Made by a program: the position numbers and the translations under genes. 64,000 nt of DNA from Monosporascus cannonballus (lineage: Eukaryota; Ascomycota; Sordariomycetes; Xylariales), in NCBI GenBank assembly GCA_004154925.1, contig QJNS01000227.1, positions 1 to 64,000 of the forward strand, read 5' to 3'. The notes beneath the pieces are model-generated. The model was not told the origin of the DNA, made no database searches, and worked only from the letters and a program-made list of their open reading frames with translations. Shown in pieces: positions 23,830 through 36,640 of the stretch. Positions within the stretch are counted from its first letter, which is position 1. Every line of letters starts with the position of its first letter.

Positions 23830-26412
23830 TAAATTTATTTTTCGGGATTATTTTTTTATATAAACCGGAAATATTATAATATTTTAAGTTAAATTATATT
23901 GTAAGCTTTAAAACATAACCGAAATAATTCGGCTTATAATTATACGGTTATAAGTTTCGAAAAAAATCATTTTAATTTAATCGTAACTTTAATATTTTAA
24001 TATTTATCCGTAAATAAAATAAATAAAATTATATACTATTAAACTAAAAATATTCCAAAATAAAATAATTTAAAAAAAGTTCGATTATAAAAGTAATATA
24101 TATAGCAATTAATATGTTTTTAATAAATTTCGAACATATTTTAACCGTTATATTTTATTTACAAAACTTTGTAATTCGTTAAACCGTACCTTTATATTGT
24201 TAAATATATCGAAAATTTCGATTTTAAAACCCTGTTTACGTTTCGGAATAAAAATAGTATTTTCGTTATTTTGGTTACTCTTTTTATTTTTATACTAATT
24301 CGGCGTTTTCGAAATTAATCGTTTAAAAGTATTAATATTTATTTGTTTATACGGCGATTTGTATACGGATTATAGTAGCGGCGTTATTTTCCGAATAAAA
24401 AAATTCTTTAAATAAAATAAAATAATAAGTTAATAACTAATATGAAAAATATAAATAACTTTTAAAATTTTAAATAATAATATTTTGTAAAAATCCGTTA
24501 TTATTTTATATATTATTACTATATTAATTCTTTTGCATATTACGATAATTACAAAAGTAATTTGTAATTATTTTATTGTTATTTAAATCGTTAAAAAATT
24601 AATAAAATAATTTTTTATATTTATTTTTATATGTATAAAACCGGATTAATTTAAACGTATATTAAAGTAATTCTCGAATAACCTCTTGAATTACTTAAAT
24701 ATTATATTTTTTCGCCCTAATATAAAAAAGCTTAAATTAATGCTTTTTTTTAAATTCTTAAAAATTTCAAGTTGGTCGTTAATAAAACCTTAATTAGAAA
24801 AACCTTAAATAAATTTCGCTATTATTTTTAAAGCTATTTTTCGAAATAAGCCTTAAATATCTTTTGGTATCGGCTTTAAAGCTGCTTGTTAAAACCTTTA
24901 ATATGCAGCTTAGGTTTAGCGTAAAATAGATATTAATTTATTTATATTAAAAAATAATAATTTGCAAAAATATAAAATAACGAATTATAATTCGTAATTA
25001 ATAATTTTTTTAATTTATTTTCGAAATATAAGAAACATAAAACGGTAAAAGTTTTATAATACATAAATATAATTAATAAAGTTATCGCGCTAAAATTTTC
25101 TATAAACTTAAAAATCCCTAAAAATTAAATCCTTTAACGATTATATAAAGGCAGTTCGGGAACTATTAAAATTAACGGCTTATTTTAAATATTTTTAGGT
25201 TTTTTCGAAAATATATTATAAGACTTATACCCCAGATATTTTGAAATTTATTTATAAAGCAATCCCCACTTAATCGAAAATACGATTAATTAAAATTTAT
25301 TATTTTTTTTAAATTTATTAAACGCCTAGATATAAATATTTAATTACGAAATGGATAATAAAAACATTATAGGTTAATAAATATATCATTTTAATTCGTC
25401 GAATCTTCCGACATTATATATTATTATTATCAAAAAGGTTAATTAGCAAATTATATTAAAGGTTTCCGACCTGCCTTATAATTTCCTAAAAAAATAATTA
25501 ATTAAATGTATTCGAGATTTAAAATAATATATATAAAAAATTTATACTTAAATATTATTCGTTTATCTGTAAAAAAGTAAATATAAGATAATAAATAGCT
25601 ATAAACTAAGATAAGATAATTTCTAACTAATCGTAAAACAAATTCTAAAAAATAAATATATTAAGTTATTTCCATTTTATGTTTGTTATTTATTGGCAAG
25701 TAATAGATTTATATTAATAAGTAAATTCGAAATAATAACTTATTCGTTTTAAATAAATAAGTAAACCTTTATTCGTTTTAAACGAACGAACTAAATTTAT
25801 TAAAAAATAATAATTTATTCGTTCGAAACAAATTAACGGCACTGTACTCGTTTTAAACGAACGAACGGAATTAATAAAAAAATAATAGTTTATTCGTTCA
25901 GAACAAATAAATAAGGCTATATTCGTTTGAAATAAACGAACCGGATTAATAAAAAATTAATAATATATTTGTATTCAAAAATGAACTAAATTAATTAAAA
26001 GATAATAGCTTATTCGTCCGAAATAAATAAATGACTTTTTATTTGTTTTAAACGAACGAACGGGATTAATTAAAAAAATAATAATTTATTCGTTTAAATA
26101 AATAAATAAGGCGTTATTCGTTATAGACAAATCAATTAGATTAATAAAAAAATAATAATATATTCGTATTAAAAAAATAAACTAAATTAATTAAACAATA
26201 ATAACTTATTTACTCAGAACAAATTAATAACATTTTATTCGTTTTAAACGAACGAACGGGATTAATTAAAAATAATAATTTATTCGTTTAAGATAAGTAA
26301 ATAGGGGTTTATTCGTTCTAGATAAGCAAGTAAATCCTTATTTATCTAGGACGAACGAATTAAATTAAAGAAAAAATAATGCGATGGAAGATTTTCATTA
26401 TTATTTCTAAGA
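23830..26412. repeat. Repeat R1, copy 2
   Basis: Second copy of 7620-9967, same orientation, more strongly mutated. It has about 340 bases near 25150-25490 that copy 1 lacks, and its satellite at 25735-26380. With two copies on one chromosome arm it is a local repeat family, but neither LTRs nor coding motifs are visible. Confidence 0.75.
25735..26380. repeat. Tandem satellite at end of R1 copy 2
   Basis: Same alternating units as 9370-9910, with the palindromic box CGTTTTAAACGAACG recurring at about 25770, 25850, 26045 and 26245. Confidence 0.8.
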
Positions 26413-26619
26413 TTTCCGCCCGAGTAAGAAAAGTACCATATTATTAATTAATTAAAAAACTTATTTACTAAGGGATAAATCGTTAAATTTTATTAATAAC
26501 ATTTTATTAATTAATAACGGAAACGGGATATATTATTTATTTATATTAAGTTAAAAAATATTTACGCCCTAATTAGGCAATAAATTATAAATCGGCTATT
26601 AATTAAGGAATTATTAAAA
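26413..26619. other. Unassigned AT-rich DNA
   Basis: About 200 bases between the end of R1 copy 2 and an LTR. No motif seen. Confidence 0.5.
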
Positions 26620-27037
26620 TATAATAAATTTATTATATATTTACCTGAAGATATTAATAATTTCTGAAAAAGGTTTTAATTTATACGTAATAATAAGATA
26701 AGAAATAATCTAATAATTTGTCCGTTAAAAAAATTTAAAATTTGTGCCAATATCAAAAAATAATATAATTACTTTTAAATTAAAAGTTTAAATTAATAAT
26801 TAAAAAGCGAAATTAAGTAAATGTTATTTATATGAATAACCGATTCTTTATATATTTTATTTCCTTAAAGTGAGTATGTTATAAATCTATATAATCTATA
26901 TAATCTGGTCTAAATTATTTAAATTACCTAGATTATTTAATAGGCCAAATTTCTTTATTCGGAGTTTAATTGTAACAGTTTTGCGCTAGGCCTTAAAGGT
27001 TAGTTTTTTAAAGATAGGAACCCTTGTTCCTGTAATA
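26620..27037 (-). repeat. Family-2 LTR, minus orientation
   Basis: 418 bp matching the reverse complement of the LTR at 42388-42806: it begins TATAATAAATTTATTATAT (decayed TGTAACGAACCTG) and ends CCTTGTTCCTGTAATA. No target duplication was found (TAAAA against ATAAC). The adjoining family-2 internal sequence is in the opposite orientation, so this LTR is an independent insertion or a rearrangement junction. Confidence 0.75.
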
Positions 27038-27323
27038 ATAACTCCTTATATAATTATATATAAATATAATATAAAAACGGAACGATTTAAATTATTATTT
27101 AGCAAAATATTAAAAATTATTACGATTATCCCAAAAATAAAAATATTAATAATAAAAATCAAACCGATTTAAATTTATTTACAAAATAAATTGCAATTCC
27201 TTTAATAACGAATAACTTAGTATTATAATAATAAAAATTAAAGGACCAATTTTAACAAAAAAAAATAAGGTCTATTAATTACGCTAGAAATAAAACGTAA
27301 TTTTGAATATCTTATAAATCAAA

Positions 27324-27690
27324 ATGAAAAAACCCAGTAACAAGTTTAATTTTAAAAAATCTAGCCCGTCTAAAATTAAAGAAATTATTTCCGAAACCAA
27401 TTATGGACTGTTATTACTTAAAAACATAAAGATATATCTTATTTTCTATATTTCCTTACTTAAACTAGCACCTAAGAACGCCCCGTTAAAAATAAATTTG
27501 GAATTTGAAAAGAATTTAGATAAATATGAAATCAAATGAATAATGGATTTTAAAATGCTTAAAAATAAAGTTTAATACCTAGTTAAATAGGAAGAATACT
27601 TATATAAAAAATATTTGGAACTATTTAACCATTTAACAAACGTAATGGACCTGGTTAAGACGTTTTACCGCTAAAATTTTAACCGACCGT
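27324..27690 (+). pseudogene. Integrase C-terminus and chromodomain relic
   Basis: The frame reads an integrase tail (PIFYISLL-type block; here IFYISLLKLAPKNAPLK) and then, with RIP-type stops, YLVK*-EEYLY and a final block near HLTNVMDLVKTF. This is the order of the chromoviral chromodomain, YLVKWxGYPxxENTWEP. Chromodomains of this kind direct integration to heterochromatin. Broken by TGA at 27537 and several later stops. Confidence 0.75.
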
Positions 27691-28046
27691 TTTTAGCGCA
27701 GCTAAGATTGTAAGCAATAACGGTTTCCCGCTTAAGTTCAACCTTATAACGATTTAATCGAAAAAAATAAACGCTTCCAAAACGGCGTCTATTTCGAATA
27801 CAAATCATATTTATTTCGCATTTATACGACGTTATTTTTCTTTTATCCTTTTTCGTTTTTCCAGCTAATTTAACTTTAAACTTTTTTTTAATAATTTTAC
27901 CGCCTTTTTTTAAGGAAATTCTGTTAAAAACGTAACCGCCTTAATTTTCCGATAAACTCCAACGATTTTTCGTTCTGTTTCTGGTGTTTCTTTTTTATAA
28001 ACTTTTAATGCGTTAAAATTTTATTTTTCAAAATACGTTATTTCTT

Positions 28047-28464
28047 TATAACGAACCTGTTATATGTCCACTTGGAAATATAAGCAGTATTCGAAAAATA
28101 TCTTGATTTGCAGGTAATAATAAGGCGAGGAATAATTTTGTAATTTATTCGTAAAAATATTTAAAGGCTTTTTCTTTAATTAAAAAACTGTATAATTATT
28201 TTTAAACTAAAAGCTTAGATTGATAGTTAAAAGGTGAAATTAAGTAAGTGTTATTTATATAAAAAACCGATTTCTTATATATCCTATTTCCTTAAAGTGA
28301 GTATATCGTAGATTTATATTATTTATATAATCTGGTCTAAATTATTTAAATTATTTAGATTACTTAATAAGCTAAGCCTTTTTATTCGGAGTTTAGCCGT
28401 AACGAATCCGCGTTAGGCTTTAAAGGTTGGTTTTCTAGAAATAGAAACCCTTATTCCTGTAATA
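28047..28464 (-). repeat. Solo family-2 LTR, minus orientation, with target duplication
   Basis: 418 bp from TATAACGAACCTG to CCTGTAATA. Flanked by TTCTT (28042-28046) and TCCTT (28465-28469), which differ by one C-to-T and so are a target duplication mutated after insertion. It interrupts the family-2 fragment, which continues on both sides. Confidence 0.8.
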
Positions 28465-28677
28465 TCCTTTTACAATTATTTTTGCGTTTCGTTTATTTTT
28501 TTGAAAAAATTTATAATTAAAACGTTATAAAAAGAACGTTAATGGCAAATGCAATAGTTGTAATACAATAATTCTAAGACGTAAAAACAATCGGTTTTAC
28601 CGAACCGAACGTAATTAGAACAAAGAAAAGGCTTAATGCCAAATTCTTCAATTAAATCAGTACGAATATCGCGCGAA

Positions 28678-29074
28678 TATAACGAGCTAAAGGTTCAACC
28701 AATTATTAAACCTTAGTCGTACGGGTTTATGTTAACAAAAATACCGTAAAACTCTAAGTAATAGATATAATAATCGTATTATATTTCGTAATACCAAAAA
28801 TATTTTGGTTAATAATATTATATTACAAATTAAAGTTATTTAAATTGTAAAAGTAATAAACGTATATATTCTCGTTTTGGCTTAAGGTATTTAAACGGTT
28901 TAAACCCTTAAGTTTATTAAGCCTTTTACGCTTTTTTATCAACTTAAAAAACTTAAGATATTTGACATCTTAAAACCTTTAAGCCGGTTACGTAATTTCT
29001 TGGCGGTGGTCGGGCCTTGTTTTTCTCGTAGGCTCGATCGTTTGCAAAAAAGCCAAAACCGTTAAGCTATAATA
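28678..29074 (-). repeat. 3' LTR of element B
   Basis: 397 bp; ends CTATAATA. The U3 end (28980-29074) is relatively spared by RIP. Directly followed at 29075 by CGATTTCC plus a T-rich run, the complement of the polypurine tract; the same block follows the LTRs ending at 10368 and 47115. Confidence 0.9.
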
Positions 29075-29126
29075 CGATTTCCTTTTTTCCAGGATTTTTA
29101 TTTTTAAAAATCAAATTATTCGTTTA

Positions 29127-29591
29127 TTGTTCCTAATATATAACCTTTTTTTATATATATTCGTTATATTAAGTCGCGTAAAAAAATCTCGTTTTCGGAA
29201 ACGTATTAACGTTTTTATTCTTTTAAAACGTATTAAATATTTTGGTTTCAAAATATTTTCCTGTTTTCGTTATAAAAAGGAGAAAAAAAAATATAAAGTC
29301 GTTCGGCATTTTTTAAAATATGCGCGTTATATTTATTACGGCGGTCCTTGCGATAATTTTAATTTTTTAAAAATTAAATATTAAAATTTTTTAAACGAAA
29401 AAAATCGTTTAAAACGTAAAAAAGAGCAGGTTCGTAAAGCGTTCCAAATAGCTGCTTACAAATTAAATCGTTTGCAAAAATAAAGGCAGTTATTCCGTTA
29501 TCGTAATATCGAAATATTTCGTCGAGATATTAAAGGTACGGAAGCTATGGAAAAATTCGAACGTTTCGAAAAAAAAAACAGGAATAATTAA
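29127..29591 (+). pseudogene. Antisense accessory ORF of element B, Zn2Cys6-like pattern
   Basis: A single plus-strand frame, opposite to pol, between the 3' LTR and the chromodomain. It has about 155 codons with only two internal stops (TAA at 29382 and at about 29479), both reachable from Gln/Arg codons by RIP. Six codons at 29262, 29271, 29292, 29319, 29328 and 29349 read C, Y, Y, Y, Y, C; since RIP turns TGY into TAY this restores CX2CX6CX8CX2CX6C followed by Asp-Asn, the spacing of fungal Zn(II)2Cys6 DNA-binding clusters. About 60 residues of Lys/Arg/Glu/Leu-rich sequence of coiled-coil type follow (LNRLQK, then IFRRDIKGTEAMEKFERFE). It converges on the 3' end of pol; its 5' end lies near U3 of the 3' LTR, which could act as a divergent promoter (inference). 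The start codon is unclear. A similar frame exists in E. A regulator or accessory nucleic-acid-binding protein is the simplest guess. Confidence 0.65.
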
Positions 29592-29714
29592 ACGCTGCCG
29601 TTGTAACTATTATATTAACGTAGGTCGCGGCCGATTAGCTCGACATCCCGGCTATTAACTGGTTAACCGTTAACTAGAACGCGCCCGTTATTGTTAGTAA
29701 AAATTCTTTAACAG

Positions 29715-29835
29715 ATATTAGGCGCTAATAAGATTCTTGGCGGGTTTCCAGGTGTTTTCGGAATTTGGATACTTTTTTTACTTAATTAAATATTGGGTAA
29801 ATCCGTTTTATTTTTATATATTAAACTTTTTTCCA
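29715..29835 (-). pseudogene. Chromodomain relic at the C-terminus of element B pol
   Basis: The minus strand contains, across frames, KTDLP-type sequence then a block equivalent to YLIKWKKYPNSENTWEPAKN in element C, with Trp to stop and Gln to stop changes. It marks the 3' end of pol in a chromovirus. Confidence 0.65.
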
Positions 29836-32613
29836 TTTTATATATTTATTTCTTTTTTATTTCCAGATCGTTTTGTACCGTATACGTTTTAATTCTATTT
29901 GCTATTAACTCGAATAAAAAAATATAAAAAATTAAATAAAATTTAACTTTTGGTAAACGCTTTAATTGGTAATTATTTTCTGAAATTTTTTGTCGTAATT
30001 GTATATAAACCGATATACTTAAAATCGAATTTTTTATTAGGTTATTTTATTTAAATATTTTTGGTAATGCAAAAATTTATTTACCTTTTTTTCAAAATTT
30101 ATCCTTTTAACCTTTTCTAATTATAATATTTGCTGATTTAATTTCGTACAATTTTTATTTTTATTTTTATTTTTTAATATAATTATTGTAATTATTTTAA
30201 TATAAATATTATTTTAACATTAATTAATCTATCGTCGTATATTTTTTCCTAAATTTTTAAAATAAAAGCAAAATTTACATGTATTAATATTATTTTAATA
30301 TTTTCGTAATACTTAATATTAGAAGCTAATTATGAAATCGTTAATTTTTGAATTTAAATATTTTGTTCGTAATTAATATAATATTATAAATAAACTTTTT
30401 AAATTTAATTTATTTAATTAATTAATTTATTTTTTTATTTAAAATTTAAATACGTTAAATAACTTATAATTTTCATTTATTTATATTATTAAGTTTTATT
30501 ACAATTTTGAAATAAATATTAATTCTTTATTTAAAGTAATTTTTATTAATAATTTATAAATATTAAAAATAGTTTTTAAAAAATATATATTATTTATTTA
30601 ATATTTATATATTCGTAATATGGTAAACAAATAAAAGAACTTCGTAAATCGGTCGATAATTACGAAAATAATATCGTAATATATTTTTATAATTAAATAT
30701 TTAAATATAATAGATTTAATAACATAATTAAATATAATTAAATATTCTAATCCCTTTATAATTAATAATAGCTGTAATTTTTCTTATAGCTTATATCGTG
30801 AAGATTTTGTTTTAATGCAAATATCATATTACTATGTAATTTTTTATACCGTTAATTTCATTTTAGGAAAAAAATATATATATTAAAATCGTTTTAAAAG
30901 TTTATAAATTTTTGGAAACTTACATAACTAATATTTATATATTTTTTATATTAAAAATTATTAATATTCTTTTAAAATATATATTTTATTCGAATTTTAA
31001 TTTTTTAGAAAATTATTATTATATTATTAAATCTTTTAATGCGTATTGAAAAATATTATCCAAATTATTGTAATTTATTATAAACGTAAATATCTTTTTA
31101 TAATAATATTAAAAATTATATAATTAATTTTATTTAATCTTTTAAAAACTTAAAATACTTATTTAAAGTATTTATTTTATTATTTTTTCAACCTTCTTTA
31201 TAAATAATAACGAAATCGCAACTTATTAAATTTTTTATATATTATAGTTATTATTTTATAAATTTCTTAATTGTAACAAATTAAGTAAAATTTTAATAAT
31301 TTATATAAATATTAATTTAATATAAATTTCCTTTTAAAAATATTTAAATTCCTAAAATACCATAATATTAGCTATAAATTCCTTATATGAAATATCGTAA
31401 TTAAATTCGGCTTTTTTTAATTTATACGAAAAAATTATAATAAGGTATGATTTGTTTTAATTATTTTGATATTTAATTATTATATTTAATACGTAATCCG
31501 AAATATCGGTTTTTAACTTAATACGGCGGTTTAAATTATATATAATTAATATTAATTTATTAATAATTATATTCTTAATATTTTAAAACGGTTTTGTCGT
31601 ATTTAACGTTTATTTAAATATTTTTTTTCTTTATAAAGTTCGTTAAAGATATAATTATTTTATTAAAATTTTGAACAAATTCTTTATAATAATTAACGAA
31701 TTTAAAAAATATTTATATTTTTGTAATTATTATTAACGTATATTATTTTATAATTATAATAATTATTTACGATATATTTTAATATATTTTAAAATAATAA
31801 TATATTTTAAATTTTTTATTTTTTATTTATAAACTTAGTTTTAATTTACGTTAATAAATAGTTTTATATCTTATAAAACTTAAAAAAAACTTATAAACAT
31901 ATTTTACGTATATTTTCTTTGTTTTTAAAAAAATAAAAATATCGTTAAAATAATATATAAAAAAATTATTAAAATATTTTCTTAATATATAATTTGTTAT
32001 TCGTTAAAACGTTATTAATACGTTCATAAATCTTATTAACATAATTAAATCTTTAAATAATTTATATTTCGTTTTAAAGGTTATTTTCTATTTATATTCT
32101 TTTTTAATTTTAATAATATTATATATATTTTTAAAATTACGTATTATAAATTATTTATTTCCGTAAAATCCGTTTTTTATTTCCGTAATTAAAAGTAATA
32201 ATATTTAATTTTTAATAATAATATTATGTAATTATCGAGAATTAATTATAAATCGTAATGTTCCTTTTTTTTCGATACGAAAAATATAATACATTTTATT
32301 AACAATTTTAAAAGTTAAATTTATTTTTTTGTAACCGATTTTCCTAATATCTTCTGAAAATATATGAATTGCTTTCGTTAAAATTATAAATAAGGTAAAC
32401 TTTTGTCGAAAATGTTATTTTAAAATTTATTTTATAATTTTATTTGCTATATTTTAATAATTTCGTATCGAATTCCTTTTTAAAAAGCTATTTATATTTA
32501 TAATATTATAATAATATATTAAATTAATGTTTTAATTTTCAAAGTTATTATTTTAATTATTTTAAAGAGTTATTTAATTATTTGAATTTCGCTTTAATAA
32601 TAATAACAATATA

Positions 32614-32959
32614 TATTACGACTTAATAAGTTTCGGCTTTAAAGAACGGTTAAATAAGGATTATATAAACCACCCCGTAAATTATATAATAATATTTATT
32701 ATTAAGTTAATAATTAAAAATAATTAAAAGGGATTATAAATAATTATAATTATTATTAGCTATATAATTATAAGTAATTAAGTTAAAAAAGGAAAAAATA
32801 TATACGTTTATTATTTTTATAATTTAAATAATTTTAATTTATAATGTTTATTAATATTGATTAATTATAATGTTATTTTTTAAATGTTTATAATACTTTT
32901 ATTAATATAAACCAGTGCGATTAATATTTAATAATTGGTTAAACGGTTAAGCCTTTATA
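32614..32959 (+). repeat. 5' LTR of element C
   Basis: 346 bp, starting TATTACGAC (mutated TGTTACGAC). It ends near GCCTTTATA, followed by TATTATAAGTTTTTG. The same post-LTR block follows the 5' LTRs of the other family-1 copies. It is about 50 bp shorter than the partner LTR, so it has internal deletions. Confidence 0.8.
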
Positions 32960-33814
32960 TATTATAAGTTTTTGTTTAATAATATAGTTAAATTTAAATA
33001 ATGTTTATTGTTATTAAAATATAAATTAACGTTTACAAAGTTTTTATTTAAACACTTTAGGCTTAAATTCGAAATATAAAAAAGAATTCGACAAATTTAA
33101 GTTATATTACTTGTTTAAACTTTTTTAAATTATATAAAAATTAAAAATCCGAAGGTTTATAATAAAAAGGATAATTTTTAAACTTTTTTAACTTAAGGAT
33201 AAATTTATTTCTATTTTTTAAACTTTAATAATTTAATATATTAGGTTTTAATAATAAAGATATACCTAATAAGAAATATAATTAATTAATTTAAATCTAT
33301 TATAAAAAGTTTTTTCAAAATAGGAAAATTGAATAAAAGAATTTATTAATAAAGTTTTTTTACTTTATATTAATTTTAAAACTAAAATACGTAATAATTT
33401 CGGTAATCCGAATAAATAATGATTTACGGTTTAATAAGTTTTATAATACCTATAAAAAAATTTACGTTTAAATACGTTATAACTTTTATAAATTTTGCGG
33501 TTAAGGCCGGATAAAAAAATAACAAAATTAATATCTTTATTAATAAATTTTATAAAAACTTTAAAAATAATACAAAAAATAAAATTATTCGTAATAAATA
33601 ATTAATTACTTTAAACTGTTATATGGTAAAAACAATTAAAATCAATAATTAATAATTTGAAAAACCATTAAAAAAAGAAGAATATATTTTATATTTAAAA
33701 TATAATGAGTTTAATTAAAGGAAAAAATAAAACGTACTTTTTATTTTTTATAAAATAACGTTAAAACTTATAAAACTTGGTATTATTTATAAATAAAACT
33801 AGAATTAAATTAAA

Positions 33815-33860
33815 TTATTTAATTATAATAAAATAAAATATAAAGCATATAAATATAAGA
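33815..33860 (+). pseudogene. Gag CCHC knuckle relic of element C
   Basis: The frame reads LFNYNKIKYKAYKYKK, matching CFNCGKIGHKAYKCKK with Cys and His changed to Tyr and Gly to Asn/Lys. These are the expected products of RIP on TGY, CAY and GGN codons. Confidence 0.7.
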
Positions 33861-36389
33861 AATTTAAAAACTTATAATAAAATAATTAAATCTTTGTACC
33901 GGAAAAATCTTTTAAGAATAATTAAAAAATATTAATAGAATTATTAATATAAATTAAATTAACTATATATTAGGTTTACGGCAAAAGGCCTAATAGATAT
34001 TATTGTAATAAAAGGTTTAATAAAAGATATAAAAGTTAAAAAGTTAATTTAATAAATATTGTAAACATAATAGAAAATATTATAAACATAATTACGCAAA
34101 TATTAAAATTGAACAGAAATAATTTGTTTCGAAATTCCTATTCGATATAATAAAATATATATTATATATTATTAATGACGAAAATATCTTAATTACGAAA
34201 AATAAACACAATATATTTACGAATAAATTACCTATATATATTATAAAGGATTTAATTTTTTAAATTATACTAAAAATAATAAGAATAATAAATAATATAT
34301 CGATAATTTCGAGTTATAAGCTTAGGAAATATCCAATAACTGGCGGAAATAAAAGATTAACTTAAAAAAATAATATTTATAAAAAACCTTTTTTGGTAAT
34401 TATAAATAATATAATTATAAAACGGAAAAAATTTAATTTAGCATATAATAAAAATATATTGCTAAAAATTTATTATGGATTTTATTTTTACTTAATAATT
34501 ATTACGGATTTTTAAAATAGAAAAAGTATTAAAAAGTATATATTAATTTATAAAAGATTTACAAAACGATCATTAGGACGACATAAAATGGAATATAATC
34601 ATAAATATAAAAAATGATTTATTTAACAAAAAGAAAAATTATAAACAAATTATAAATAATTTATACGATTTAAAAAAATATTATGTCGGTAATAACGATA
34701 AATATAATAACTTATTGCGTTAAATAAAAACAATATAAATAAAGTTGAATAAATTTAAACAAAAATTAAAAAATAACTTATAAAAAGGTTATAAAATAAC
34801 GGAATTTAAAAAGGTTAAAAAAAAATTTTAAAAAGAGTTTAAACATAACGATAAGAAATATTAATAATTTTATTATTTTAAATATGCAAATCGGAATATA
34901 TTAATATATCGTAATAATAAATTACGGATTTCTGGACAGAAATTATATTATGCCAAATATAGTTAATAAACATAAATTATTATAAAAATACAAATTAAAA
35001 CTTTATATAATAACGAATAACAAAAATTAGGAATTTGTTAACGATAACGAAAATATTATATATAAAATTTATGATTTAGAAATATTTAACAGAAAATAAT
35101 ACTAAATAATTAATTTCGATATCGTTTTATTCGGGAATTACGATATAATTTTGAAATTATCATAAATATGTTAATACGGAATTTTAATTAACGTTAAAAT
35201 TAGCCAAATAAAATTCGTTTTATTTTTTATTAATAAATTAACAAAAATCAAAATTTTAATATTTGATAAATAATAATAAATATGAATATAAAGATACGAC
35301 AAATATTTTATTATTTAAAAAAATAAAATATAAAAAAAAGTATTAAAAAGAATACCATATATTCTTATCACTATTAAAACAAAATTGAACTAATTAAATA
35401 ATAATTTAAGATAATAAGAATAATAAGTTAAAGAATTCAAAATGTAATTAATATATTATTATAATATTATATATATAAGTACTTTTTTAAAAGAAATTGA
35501 TATAAAATTATTAAAATATAATAAATAAAATTATAAAATATTTTTAAGAAAAGGTTTTTAATAAATTTTACCTTATTTATAATTTTAATAAAAACGAATT
35601 GCGTATTTTCAAAAAAAAATACCTGGAAAATCGGTTATAAAAAAATAGATTTAATTTTCGAAATTACCGGCAAAATACCTTATATTTTTTACATACAAAA
35701 AAACGGAAAATTATAACTTATAATTAATTATTAATAATTAAATAATATTATTATTATATATTAAATATTATTATTTTTAATGATAAAAATAAAAATTTAA
35801 ATTTACGAAATTAAGTAACTTATATTATTTAATTTTAAAAATAAATATAATTTTATTAAGATTAAAAAAGATAGAAGTAAAAAATATTTTTTAAAACTGA
35901 ATACGGATTATTTAAATATTTGGTTATATTAATAAGTTTTACGACCCTGTTAATAATTTTTTAGCAAATAATTAATTACGTATTACGAAAATACCTTAAT
36001 ATATTGGTTACTTATTATTTTAATAATGTTTTTTATGTTTTAGAAAATGAAATAAACATATATAAAATACGTTAATAAGAATTTTCATATTATATAAAAC
36101 GTAAAGTTATTTATTAATACAAAAGAAATTAATTTTATATATAAAAAATAAAATATTTAAAATATAATATTATTTTAAAATATATTGATATAAACTTTAA
36201 AAAAATTGTTATAATTTTAAAATAATAAAGGTTAACCATAATTAAAAAAGTATAAGTATGTTTTGGATTCGTTAATTATTATAAGAAACTTATTTGACAT
36301 TTTAAGAAAATAATTATATTTTTAACGAATTTTATAAAAAAGAATTTAAATAATTATTAATAAATTAATATTAATTATGTATAATTTAA

Positions 36390-36640
36390 ACCGCTCTCAT
36401 AAATTAAAAACTGATATTTCGGATTATATATTAAATATAAAAATCGGATAACGAAATAATTAAAATAAATTATACTTTATTATATTTTTTTATATAAGTT
36501 AAAGAAAACCAAGTTTTATTACGATATTTTAACTAAGGAATATATGGCTATTATTATGGTATTTCGAAAACTTAAGCATTTTTTAAAAGGGAATTTATAT
36601 TAAAATATAATTTATACGAATTATTAAAATTTTACCCGCT
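36390..36640 (+). pseudogene. RNase H relic of element C
   Basis: Reads LKTDISDYILNI (from TDASDYAxGAVL), then YDILTKEYMAIIMVFRKLKH (from YDKELLAIVxAFxKWRH), then a decayed YTDHKNLTRF block. These hold the catalytic Asp, Glu and Asp of gypsy RNase H. Two stops interrupt the frame. Confidence 0.75.

Larger units (their letters stand above)
27038..28677 (+). mobile_element. Family-2 gypsy fragment: integrase C-terminus to 3' region
   Basis: Collinear with element D from about 55735 to the region before its 3' LTR. It is interrupted by the LTR 28047-28464, and its last 150 bases lie at 42236-42387 beyond element B. The segments join when the insertions are removed: GCGAA at 28673-28677 meets TCGCGTTAATTT at 42236. 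Carries the chromodomain relic. Confidence 0.8.
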
